A stretch of 64,000 bases of DNA, from positions 186,001 to 250,000 of the forward strand of contig NIOB01000002.1 in the NCBI GenBank assembly GCA_002189105.1, in the 5' to 3' direction. Source of the DNA: Saccharibacillus soli (GTDB lineage Bacteria > Bacillota > Bacilli > Paenibacillales > Paenibacillaceae). The notes below the pieces were generated by a model that saw only the letters and a program-made list of their open reading frames with translations, searched no databases and had not been told where the DNA came from. Positions within the stretch are counted from its first letter, which is position 1. Every line of letters starts with the position of its first letter. Positions 8,295-15,159 of the stretch are shown here, one piece after another. The position numbers were made by a program, and so were the translations under genes.

Positions 8295-9512
8295 ATGGGT
8301 TCAATGAGAAGGGTCAGGGGACATATTGGCGTCAGTATCATCTTGTTGTATTTATTTGTGAGTCTGGTTCCGGATCAGACGGCGGCCAGATGGGCAGGGC
8401 TGGTGCTCTACATCCTGTATGTGGGAGGCTTGGCAGTCGTCACAGGCAGTCTGTGGTCGCGTCTCTCTGCGCCAATTCTGCTTGGGCTGTATGGAGTGAC
8501 GCTGGCTTACGGTCTGACTTTTGACGCTTCCATCAGTCTGCTGTTTACTCTTCAGGGGTTTCTCACCGCGTATACGGCGCTGCGGGTGCCCGGAAGAAAG
8601 TCCGCGATCCTGGCTGCTTTTATGCTGCTGGTCACCTTCCTGGCTGTGGTCTTGCTGGAAGGTTATTCATGGATGACGCTGCTGCGACAGGAACTATTCA
8701 TCTATGTCGGTCTGTATGCCGTGCTGCGGATGATCCGCCTCAGAAGAGTGCAGGAAGCCGAGGAACAGAAGCATAATGAAGAACTGAAGATCGTGCACGC
8801 CCAATTAGCCGACACCCATGCCAGTCTTCAGCGGGCGCATGAAGAGTTGGAACGCGCCACGGTGCAGTCCCTTCGCTATGCTGTGCTTGAAGAACGAAGC
8901 CGCATTGCACGCGACATTCATGACAGCATCGGGCATCGGCTGACCTCTGTGATTGTTCAGCTTCAAGCGCTGCCCTATGTGCTCAAAAGCGACCCGGCCG
9001 AATCGGAGCAGATTGTCCGTACCGTACTGGATGTGGCTCGCTCCTGCCTACAGGAGGTGCGGGTGGTGGTTCATAATATGGAGGCAGACGGAAGCGGAGC
9101 AGGGCTGATCTCCCTGCGCAGCCTCGTGCAGCAGACGGCTTCGGCCTCCGGCTCACCGGCGATTGCACTGGAGATGGAAGAGGAGGCCGGGCGTGAGGAA
9201 TGGCCACCGGGCGCGGCGGCTGCGCTCTACCGCTGCCTACAGGAAGCGCTCACCAATACGATTCGCCATGCCGAGGCGCAGCATGTTGAAGTTCGGGTGA
9301 CGCAGAACGCTGAACAAGTCATGTTGAATTACCGTGATGATGGGAAGCTCAGTCCGGATGAACCGCTTAGGGAAGGCTTTGGATTGGGCGGAATCCGCAA
9401 GCGCTGCCGCGATGCGGGCGGCAGCTGCGTCATTGCGGCGAGACAGCCGCACGGCATCGCCATCGACATTGTACTGCCACTGACCGGCAGCAAGGAGGAG
9501 ACGCAAGCATGA
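8295..9512 (+). CDS. Sensor histidine kinase, NarL/LiaS class
   Basis: 405-aa kinase. The start MGSMRRVRG follows GGGAGG; the upstream TTG at 8238 has no such site. The first 150 residues form about five membrane helices with almost no extracellular domain, so it is an intramembrane-sensing type like LiaS/DesK. A coiled coil (about 150-195) leads to the HisKA_3 motif ERSRIARDIHDSIGHRL with His209, and the HATPase_c domain shows CLQEALTNTIRHA (N box) and GFGLGGIRKR (G2 box). It overlaps the regulator gene by 4 bp. In relatives such systems respond to membrane state or cell-envelope stress; here that is inference. Confidence 0.94.
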   Translation: MGSMRRVRGHIGVSIILLYLFVSLVPDQTAARWAGLVLYILYVGGLAVVTGSLWSRLSAPILLGLYGVTLAYGLTFDASISLLFTLQGFLTAYTALRVPGRKSAILAAFMLLVTFLAVVLLEGYSWMTLLRQELFIYVGLYAVLRMIRLRRVQEAEEQKHNEELKIVHAQLADTHASLQRAHEELERATVQSLRYAVLEERSRIARDIHDSIGHRLTSVIVQLQALPYVLKSDPAESEQIVRTVLDVARSCLQEVRVVVHNMEADGSGAGLISLRSLVQQTASASGSPAIALEMEEEAGREEWPPGAAAALYRCLQEALTNTIRHAEAQHVEVRVTQNAEQVMLNYRDDGKLSPDEPLREGFGLGGIRKRCRDAGGSCVIAARQPHGIAIDIVLPLTGSKEETQA

Positions 9513-10354
9513 ATAAGCATGAGACGGACGGAAAATCGATGGGGACGGCGGGGCTTGGGCAGAGTGATGCAGCGGCAAACGCCGCGAAACCATCAGGTTC
9601 CAACTGCGGTCAAGCGAAGGTTCTGCTGGTCGATGACCAGCCGCTGGTGCGGCAGGGCATGAAATACATCATTGGGGCGCAGCATGATCTGGTTGTCGCC
9701 GGAGAAGCCGGAAGCGGCCCGGAAGCGGTCGCCGCCGCGCTGGACAAGCACCCGGACTTGATCCTGATGGACGTGCAGATGCCGGAATTCAACGGCATCG
9801 AAGCGGCGAGGCGGATTCTGGCCGAGCAGCCGAACTGCAAGATTGTGATTCTGACGACCTTTGATACGGAAGAATATGTATTTGAAGGCATCCGGGCGGG
9901 AGCGATCGGGTATTTGCTCAAGGACACAGAGCCGGAAGAACTGTTGGCTGCGGTTCGCGCCGCACTGCGCGGCGAGGTGATCTTCCGCACGGCACTGGCT
10001 GCAAAGCTGATCGGTCAGGCGCTTCAACGCCAAGCCGAAGAAGCCGCGCGTGCAGCGGCGGCAAATCCGCCTGCTTCGCCGGAAGCAGTGAGCGGAAATG
10101 TCCAACCGGCCGGACGCGAACGGACGGCTGATCCACAGGGCGAAGTTCCGGAGCTGCTCCAGCCTTTTACTGCACGGGAATTGGAAGTGCTTCAGCAGAT
10201 GGCGTATGGCCTGCGCAATGAAGAAATTGCCGCGAAGCTGTTTGTCAGCGAAAGCACGGTCAAGACGCATGTGCACCGCATCCTGCAAAAGTTCGATGTG
10301 CAGGATCGGACGCAGGCGGTCGTGTATGCGATTCGCAGCGGGATGGTGCAGTAA
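9509..10354 (+). CDS. NarL/FixJ-family response regulator
   Basis: 281-aa regulator coupled to the kinase by an ATGA overlap. It has an unusual 35-residue low-complexity N-terminal extension, then a receiver domain (VDDQ pocket, phospho-acceptor Asp88 in LILMDVQMPEFNG, Lys in YLLKDTEPEELL), an Ala-rich linker (about 172-208) and a LuxR-type HTH: LTARELEVLQQMAYGLRNEEIAAKLFVSESTVKTHVHRILQKF read as F-TARELEV through VKTHVHRIL. The two small membrane genes that flank the pair are the obvious candidate targets. Confidence 0.95.
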   Translation: MNKHETDGKSMGTAGLGQSDAAANAAKPSGSNCGQAKVLLVDDQPLVRQGMKYIIGAQHDLVVAGEAGSGPEAVAAALDKHPDLILMDVQMPEFNGIEAARRILAEQPNCKIVILTTFDTEEYVFEGIRAGAIGYLLKDTEPEELLAAVRAALRGEVIFRTALAAKLIGQALQRQAEEAARAAAANPPASPEAVSGNVQPAGRERTADPQGEVPELLQPFTARELEVLQQMAYGLRNEEIAAKLFVSESTVKTHVHRILQKFDVQDRTQAVVYAIRSGMVQ

Positions 10355-10401
10355 GAGGAAGCGGGCAGCGAATGTATTTGCCCAGTTGGAATATGGGGTG
10401 A

Positions 10402-10427
10402 GGATCGGCCGATGGCCGATCCTTTTT
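10402..10427 (+). terminator. Intrinsic terminator after the NarL-type two-component operon
   Basis: A perfect 9-bp stem GGATCGGCC / GGCCGATCC with a 3-nt loop is followed by TTTTT. Confidence 0.85.
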
Positions 10428-10470
10428 GTTGTGTCGGGAGTAGAGGGCGAGGGGCGACCGATTCCCTGTC

Positions 10471-10580
10471 TGTGGATAATCTCAACGGTGAACCGGCAGA
10501 AAGATATGCACAATGTGGATAACCGGATCATCAGATCAGCCTGTGTGGATGCCGATTCTAAGGAACGATGCTGTGGATAA
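10471..10580 (-). other. DnaA-box cluster (three perfect TTATCCACA sites)
   Basis: TGTGGATAA, the reverse complement of the DnaA box TTATCCACA, occurs at 10471-10479, 10514-10522 and 10572-10580, all in one orientation; a degenerate copy TGTGGATGC sits at 10544-10552. All lie between a terminator and the next gene. No dnaA, dnaN, AT-rich unwinding element or other oriC gene is near, so a titration or regulatory cluster like those described in B. subtilis is more likely than an origin. Confidence 0.65.
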
Positions 10581-10722
10581 CGCAATTCTGACTTCTGCGC
10601 ATCCACCTACAGGTTGATCCTGCTCCTTCAGCAGAACCCACCTCTCGGTGGACGCCGCGCCTCTTCGTCCGGGATAAGATATAGACATTCCAAGACGAAC
10701 ACAAACAAGGAGGCAACAAACC

Positions 10723-11238
10723 ATGACAACCGCAACCTGGATTTCGACACTCGCCATCTTCGCCCTTTTAAGCTGGAGCACGTTCGGACGCAAAGCTTTT
10801 AATCCCATTCGACTGCTGCTGCCGATTGCTGTTATAAGCGGCTTCGGCGCCGTCTATCTGCAGGACATTCCGAGCGGCGGCAATAACGGCTGGCTGCTGG
10901 CTGCATCCGCTGCTTTTGGCGCCCTGATCGGCGCGCTGCTGCTGACTCTCTCGCGTGTTGAACACGACGGCAAATCGGGCAAGACGTACATTACGAACGG
11001 CCTCTCTGCCATCGGCCTGCTCTCGATCATCTTCGTCCTAAGAATTGGCCTGGTGGAATGGGTAACCCGCCACGGCAAAACGGCGTACGAATACTCGCAG
11101 ATCCATCACTTCAATCTGTATATCATCGGCCCCGCGTTTATCTTCATGGCAGGTTCCATGCTGCTGGTGCGAATCGTCGGTCTGCTGGTTCGGGTCAGAC
11201 GTACACGTTCGGAAGCTCTGAACGGTCTCCATGCCTGA
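10723..11238 (+). CDS. Small four/five-TM membrane protein, CcdC/DUF1453-like (tentative)
   Basis: 171-aa membrane protein with a strong AAGGAGG ribosome binding site. Hydrophobic segments lie at about residues 5-15, 26-45, 59-78, 95-112 and 133-155. The sequence WSTFGRKAFNPIRLLLPI after helix 1 and LSRVEHDGKSGKTYITNG after helix 3 echo the positions of the basic and polar loops in the protein at 7691-8146. It lies downstream of the NarL-type two-component genes, beyond a terminator and the DnaA-box cluster, so it has its own promoter. Function unknown. Confidence 0.75.
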   Translation: MTTATWISTLAIFALLSWSTFGRKAFNPIRLLLPIAVISGFGAVYLQDIPSGGNNGWLLAASAAFGALIGALLLTLSRVEHDGKSGKTYITNGLSAIGLLSIIFVLRIGLVEWVTRHGKTAYEYSQIHHFNLYIIGPAFIFMAGSMLLVRIVGLLVRVRRTRSEALNGLHA

Positions 11239-11330
11239 TCGTAGAAAAGGCATCCCCTCGAACATTGGATCTATTGGATCTGCAATCGGCTCTCTGATTC
11301 CGGCATATCCCATACTCTCTAACAGCCAAA

Positions 11331-11369
11331 GGCCCGCGCACGGACAATCATCCGTGAACGGGCCTTTTT
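11331..11369. terminator. Terminator between convergent genes
   Basis: GGCCCGCGCACGGA pairs with TCCGTGAACGGGCC (two mismatches) around a 6-nt loop, followed by TTTTTA. Confidence 0.8.
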
Positions 11370-11388
11370 ATTTTGCTGGGCAGCGCGT

Positions 11389-14001
11389 CTACAGAAGCTC
11401 GATGTATCCTGCGGTGCCATGTACACGAATCCGCTGCCCGTCCCGGATTTGCTGCATGGCTTGATTCACGCCAACCACGGCGGGCAGCCCATATTCACGT
11501 GCAATAACTGCGCCGTGCGTCATCAATCCGCCCACTTCGGTGACCAGCCCGGCAGCGGCTACGAACAGTGGTGTCCAACTGGGATCAGTAAAGGTCGTGA
11601 CCAGAATGTCTCCTTCCTCAAGAACCGCATCTTCCATATGTCTCACAACTCTCGCCCGACCTTCCACGACACCGGACGAAACGGCAAGACCCGCTATCGC
11701 ACCGTCCGGCAGATCATGGCGTCGGTAGTCACCATTCAACCCTTCGCCATCCGAAGTCAGCACACGCGGCGGTGTCAGCTTCTCAAAAAGGCGGAATTCC
11801 TCCTGTCGACGTTCGATCAGCTCCTGATCGGCTGTCCGGGTGCGGACAACTTCACGAAGTTCATTGAAGGTCAGGTCGAAGATCTGCTCGCGCGATCCCA
11901 ATACCCCTTCAACCACGAGGCGATCGGCTTCCTCCAGCAGAGCCAGCTTATAGACGAAAAATCGCCGGATCATGCCGTATTTCGGATATTCGCGGTAGCC
12001 GCTGAAGCGTCGAAGGGCATCGATCATCGCCTTTGTCTCCGCAGCCTTGCTCTCACCGTCGGGCAGTTGGCGAAGGCGTGCCAGCAGCTCCTGTTCCTTG
12101 CGGCGTGCTTGCTCAAGTCCTTGCTGGAATCGTCGCTGCGCTTCGCCAGGAGCGAAATTTCGTACATGGCTCAAGATTGGCGCAATCAGCAGCAGCGGCC
12201 GTTCACTCCAGCGTGTTCGGGAGAGATCAATCTCACCCGCGCAGCGCATCCCGTAGCGATCCAGGTAATCCAGAAGGACGCTGCGTACGTCAGAGCCTCC
12301 CGCCAGCGGCTCCAGATGTTCCAGAAAATCCTCGTCCTCTGTACGCTGGAGATAATTGATGACTTCCGGGTGGCGACGAATGACATCGGCAGCATCAAGC
12401 AGGGCAAGACCCATTTCGGCGGTCACGTTGCCTGGAACGGATTGCGAGAGGGAATCGGCGGCATTAGTCTCACCCAACCACTCGCTCATCTGCTGATTGA
12501 TCCACGCGGCCGCTCCCATTCCAGCCATGATAACCGCAGAGCTTCGAGGGTCAAACAGTAATCTTTTTAACTCGTCAATGTCGGCCTGAATAAAGTCCAA
12601 CAGCTCCGTACCTGACTTACCGCGAATCTCCTGCTTCAATCGTTCAACGGAATCCTGGTTGCTGCGTAGCAGTTCCTCCACGATTTCCGGATCTTCGACG
12701 CCTCCAACATGCTTGCCTCCGGGCGGCTCAATCGTTCGTCGCTTCGCGGGTACCTCCTGAGCTGCTTCTGGTGGAGCTTCAGGGAAATCGCCTCGTTCCA
12801 GAAGAGTCATCAAGGCGTCCCGCATAAGCGGATCTGATTGACCCATCGCAGCAAGCAGGCCGCTTCGGGAAGCAGGAGCAGACAGCAGCTCCGTCACGTC
12901 AACGAACAGCCTGCCACCTGCCGGTCGCATGGGAGCAGGCGTGACCATGAGGAAAAAGGAGAGACCCAGCGGCTTCATGGCATCGGTCATCATCTGCTGA
13001 TGTCCGGTGGATAGATAGACGCGTCTGCCAGGGCTGTGCGTCTCGGGGATGGGAAACAAGGTAGTGATGGGCCGACTCTGCACAATATGAAAGCCTTCGT
13101 CGTCCAGACACCATTCGATGTCCTGCGGCTTTCCAAAATGGGCTTCGATTCGGCGTCCAATTGCAGCCAGCTCCAATATCTGCGCTTCCGTCAGTACCTG
13201 CTGCTGCATCCGGTCTTCGCCAAGCGGTTGTGTCTGCGTGCCGCCTTCGGCAATTGGCTCAATCGACAGAGTTTTGGCGGCAATGCGGATCTCAACAATC
13301 TGTCCGGCACGAATCTTGTAGCCGTCCGCAGATACGATGCCCGATACCAGCGCTTCACCCAGCCCAAAGCCGGCTTCGATAGAGACGATGCGGCGATCGG
13401 AAGTGACCGGGTCGGCGGTGAACAGGATACCGGATGCTTGAGACCGGACCATATGCTGTACAAGAACGGCCAGAGCAGCACGCCGATGATCGAATCCGTT
13501 CTGAATCCGGTAGATGGTGGCGCGTTCGGTAAACAGAGAAGCCCAGCAGCGGCGAATGTGCCGCATTATATTTTCCAAGCCCCTGACGTTCAGGTACGTA
13601 TCCTGTTGTCCGGCAAACGAAGCCTGCGGCAGATCTTCTGCGGTTGCGCTGGAGCGCACGGCATAGGCTTGATCGAGACTGAACTGCGACAGACGCTGCG
13701 TGATCTCCAGGGCGGCCTCTGGTGGAATCACGCTATCTTCGATCTCGGCGCGTATCTGCTCGGTGAGGGTAGGAATCCGGTTATGATCGTCTGCCCCAAG
13801 CTGCGATAGTTCATCCAATAGAGCTTGGTAAGCGGGTCGCTGCTCCAGGGCTTGCCGGAAGACGTTCGTCGTCACACAAAAACCATCCGGCACTCGAACG
13901 TCTCCGATCCTCGATAATTCACTCAGGTTTGCGCCTTTGCCACCTGTGAGTGTCAGCTGCGAAGCTTGAGCCTCCTTAAAGCCAATCGTCCAAGCGTTCA
14001 T
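11389..14001 (-). CDS. rph: Rifampicin phosphotransferase / PEP-synthase-like phosphotransferase
   Basis: 870-aa three-domain protein. The N-terminal PPDK-type ATP-binding domain shows GGKGANLSEL (residues 21-30), YAVRSSATAEDLPQASFAGQ and WCLDDEGFHIVQSRPIT; the middle is the divergent substrate-binding region; the C-terminal swivelling domain has the GGLMTHGAVIAREYG motif with phospho-carrier His829. Length and order match rifampicin phosphotransferases (about 867 aa, catalytic His near 825), which inactivate rifamycins using ATP; PEP synthases are shorter and lack the middle region. It follows an ArsR-like gene by 33 bp in the same direction, so that regulator probably controls it. The drug substrate is inferred from family. 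Confidence 0.85.
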   Translation of the reverse strand: MNAWTIGFKEAQASQLTLTGGKGANLSELSRIGDVRVPDGFCVTTNVFRQALEQRPAYQALLDELSQLGADDHNRIPTLTEQIRAEIEDSVIPPEAALEITQRLSQFSLDQAYAVRSSATAEDLPQASFAGQQDTYLNVRGLENIMRHIRRCWASLFTERATIYRIQNGFDHRRAALAVLVQHMVRSQASGILFTADPVTSDRRIVSIEAGFGLGEALVSGIVSADGYKIRAGQIVEIRIAAKTLSIEPIAEGGTQTQPLGEDRMQQQVLTEAQILELAAIGRRIEAHFGKPQDIEWCLDDEGFHIVQSRPITTLFPIPETHSPGRRVYLSTGHQQMMTDAMKPLGLSFFLMVTPAPMRPAGGRLFVDVTELLSAPASRSGLLAAMGQSDPLMRDALMTLLERGDFPEAPPEAAQEVPAKRRTIEPPGGKHVGGVEDPEIVEELLRSNQDSVERLKQEIRGKSGTELLDFIQADIDELKRLLFDPRSSAVIMAGMGAAAWINQQMSEWLGETNAADSLSQSVPGNVTAEMGLALLDAADVIRRHPEVINYLQRTEDEDFLEHLEPLAGGSDVRSVLLDYLDRYGMRCAGEIDLSRTRWSERPLLLIAPILSHVRNFAPGEAQRRFQQGLEQARRKEQELLARLRQLPDGESKAAETKAMIDALRRFSGYREYPKYGMIRRFFVYKLALLEEADRLVVEGVLGSREQIFDLTFNELREVVRTRTADQELIERRQEEFRLFEKLTPPRVLTSDGEGLNGDYRRHDLPDGAIAGLAVSSGVVEGRARVVRHMEDAVLEEGDILVTTFTDPSWTPLFVAAAGLVTEVGGLMTHGAVIAREYGLPAVVGVNQAMQQIRDGQRIRVHGTAGYIELL

Positions 14002-14034
14002 GGAAGGGCCTCCATTCTAAGGTAGGGTATGGGG

Positions 14035-14340
14035 TCAGACTTCTTCGGCCAGCAGCAAGGCAATCAGACCGGGAAAACGCTGGTCGAGTTCTTCTGTACG
14101 CAGGGAGTAAAAATGTTCTTTGCCTTGAATCCGGGGCTGGATCAAGCCGGCTTCACGCAAAATCTTGATGTGATGGGACAGGGTAGACTTGGATAGATGA
14201 TCCACTTCAAAGCCCGAGCAATTTTTTTCGCCCGAATGAGCTAGGCATTGTGCAATCTTCATGCGTACCGGATCGCCAAGCGCGGCACATACGGCAGTCA
14301 GCGTCATATCTGAAGCGGCGGGAAGGGTTAGTTTTTTCAT
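14035..14340 (-). CDS. ArsR-family HTH regulator
   Basis: 101-aa winged-helix repressor starting MKKLTLPAA; an ATG at 14361 is also possible and neither has a strong ribosome binding site. The core is LGDPVRMKIAQCLAHSGE followed by HLSKSTLSHHIKILREAGLIQPRIQGKEHFYSL, a clear ArsR HTH and wing. One Cys pair (CLA...KNC) is present but no canonical ELCVCDL metal motif, so a metal-sensing role is doubtful. Two near-identical palindromes lie in the divergent intergenic region, proposed as its operators. The rph-like gene follows 33 bp downstream. Confidence 0.88.
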   Translation of the reverse strand: MKKLTLPAASDMTLTAVCAALGDPVRMKIAQCLAHSGEKNCSGFEVDHLSKSTLSHHIKILREAGLIQPRIQGKEHFYSLRTEELDQRFPGLIALLLAEEV

Positions 14341-14377
14341 GGTTGTAGGGTAGCATAGCAAATCTGCTTTTTCAAAC

Positions 14378-14455
14378 TTTGAAAAATTTCAAACTGACAA
14401 TTGCGAAATGGAGAGAGGACGTGGTATATTCCTCTACAGTTTGAAAAATATCGAA
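14378..14455. promoter_or_regulatory. Two ArsR operator-like palindromes in the divergent promoter region
   Basis: The perfect inverted repeat TTTGAAAAATTTCAAA lies at 14378-14393, and a copy matching 14 of 16 bases, TTTGAAAAATATCGAA, at 14440-14455. Between them TTGCGA (14401-14406), 18 bp and TATATT (14425-14430) form a plausible promoter for the rightward SnoaL-like gene, so the second palindrome would sit just after its start point. Confidence 0.6.
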
Positions 14456-14493
14456 CTTAAAAAAGAAGCGATTTGACTTCAGGGGGAACTGAC

Positions 14494-14871
14494 ATGGAAC
14501 ACTTGACGACATTAAATACTTACTTCCGTTTGTTTGACGAAGCGAGAACCAGTGAGCGGGCGATGGACGATCTGCTGTCGCTGTTTACACCGGATGTGGA
14601 GATTGTCTTAAATGGAAGCCCACGTACCGGGTTTGAAGGATTCGTACGGGCTTTTTATGCCAACAATCGTGATATTAAGCATATGTGGGATCGCTGGGAA
14701 CTTCGCTCGGACGGCAGCTACCAGACGAACTGGGCGGTGTGTGGTCAGACTTCGACAGGGAGTGTCTATGTCCAGACCGGCGTGGACATCGCGCGATTGA
14801 ATGAAGAGGGCAAGATCGTGTATTTGGAGAACGTGCCAACGGATAAGGGCGCTTTTGCCACCTATAAATAA
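14494..14871 (+). CDS. SnoaL-like/NTF2-fold protein
   Basis: 125-aa protein starting at an ATG preceded by AGGGGGA. The sequence has the cone-shaped NTF2/SnoaL pattern: an N-terminal helix pair, LLSLFTPDVEIVLNG, a middle helix GFVRAFYANNRDIKHMWDRWEL and a run of strands to IVYLENVP. Such proteins are often polyketide cyclases, isomerases or simple binding folds; catalytic residues cannot be assigned. It is divergent from the ArsR-rph pair and its promoter carries an ArsR-like palindrome, suggesting common control. Confidence 0.8.
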   Translation: MEHLTTLNTYFRLFDEARTSERAMDDLLSLFTPDVEIVLNGSPRTGFEGFVRAFYANNRDIKHMWDRWELRSDGSYQTNWAVCGQTSTGSVYVQTGVDIARLNEEGKIVYLENVPTDKGAFATYK

Positions 14872-14924
14872 GGGCTAAGATCTGCCAAGCGACACGTCAT
14901 GTCAAACAGTGAATCCAATTGAAG

Positions 14925-14962
14925 AGACCGCTCATTTTCCTAAGAAAATGAGCGGTCTTTTT
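14925..14962 (+). terminator. Intrinsic terminator after the SnoaL-like gene
   Basis: A perfect 15-bp stem AGACCGCTCATTTTC / GAAAATGAGCGGTCT with a CTAA loop is followed by a T run. Confidence 0.9.
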
Positions 14963-15030
14963 GGTGTGCCTACTTATAGAAATCAACACGTCGGATCTCC
15001 ATGCTTCTTTTGGAAAAGGCCAATCTGCAA

Positions 15031-15064
15031 CTTTAAGATTCACTAAAGCTTCGGCCTTTAAGAT
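15031..15064 (+). promoter_or_regulatory. Second copy of the OmpR-type box plus -10
   Basis: CTTTAAGATTCACTAAAG (15031-15048) differs at one base from 2346-2363. TTTAAG and CTAAAG are again 11 bp apart, and TAAGAT (15059-15064) again lies 10 bp downstream. Together with the paralogous target gene this argues for common control by the regulator at 1356-2039. Confidence 0.62.
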
Positions 15065-15159
15065 GAGTCACAAGGACGCAGGTGACACTCCAGGCTCCAG
15101 ACAGTAGGACAGACCGAACCACGGTCAACATATATCCGGCGAGAAGGGAACGATCATAG

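Noticed and set aside
10471-10580. Chromosomal replication origin
   Set aside because: No dnaA/dnaN neighbours, no AT-rich unwinding region and only one box orientation; a DnaA-binding cluster fits better.
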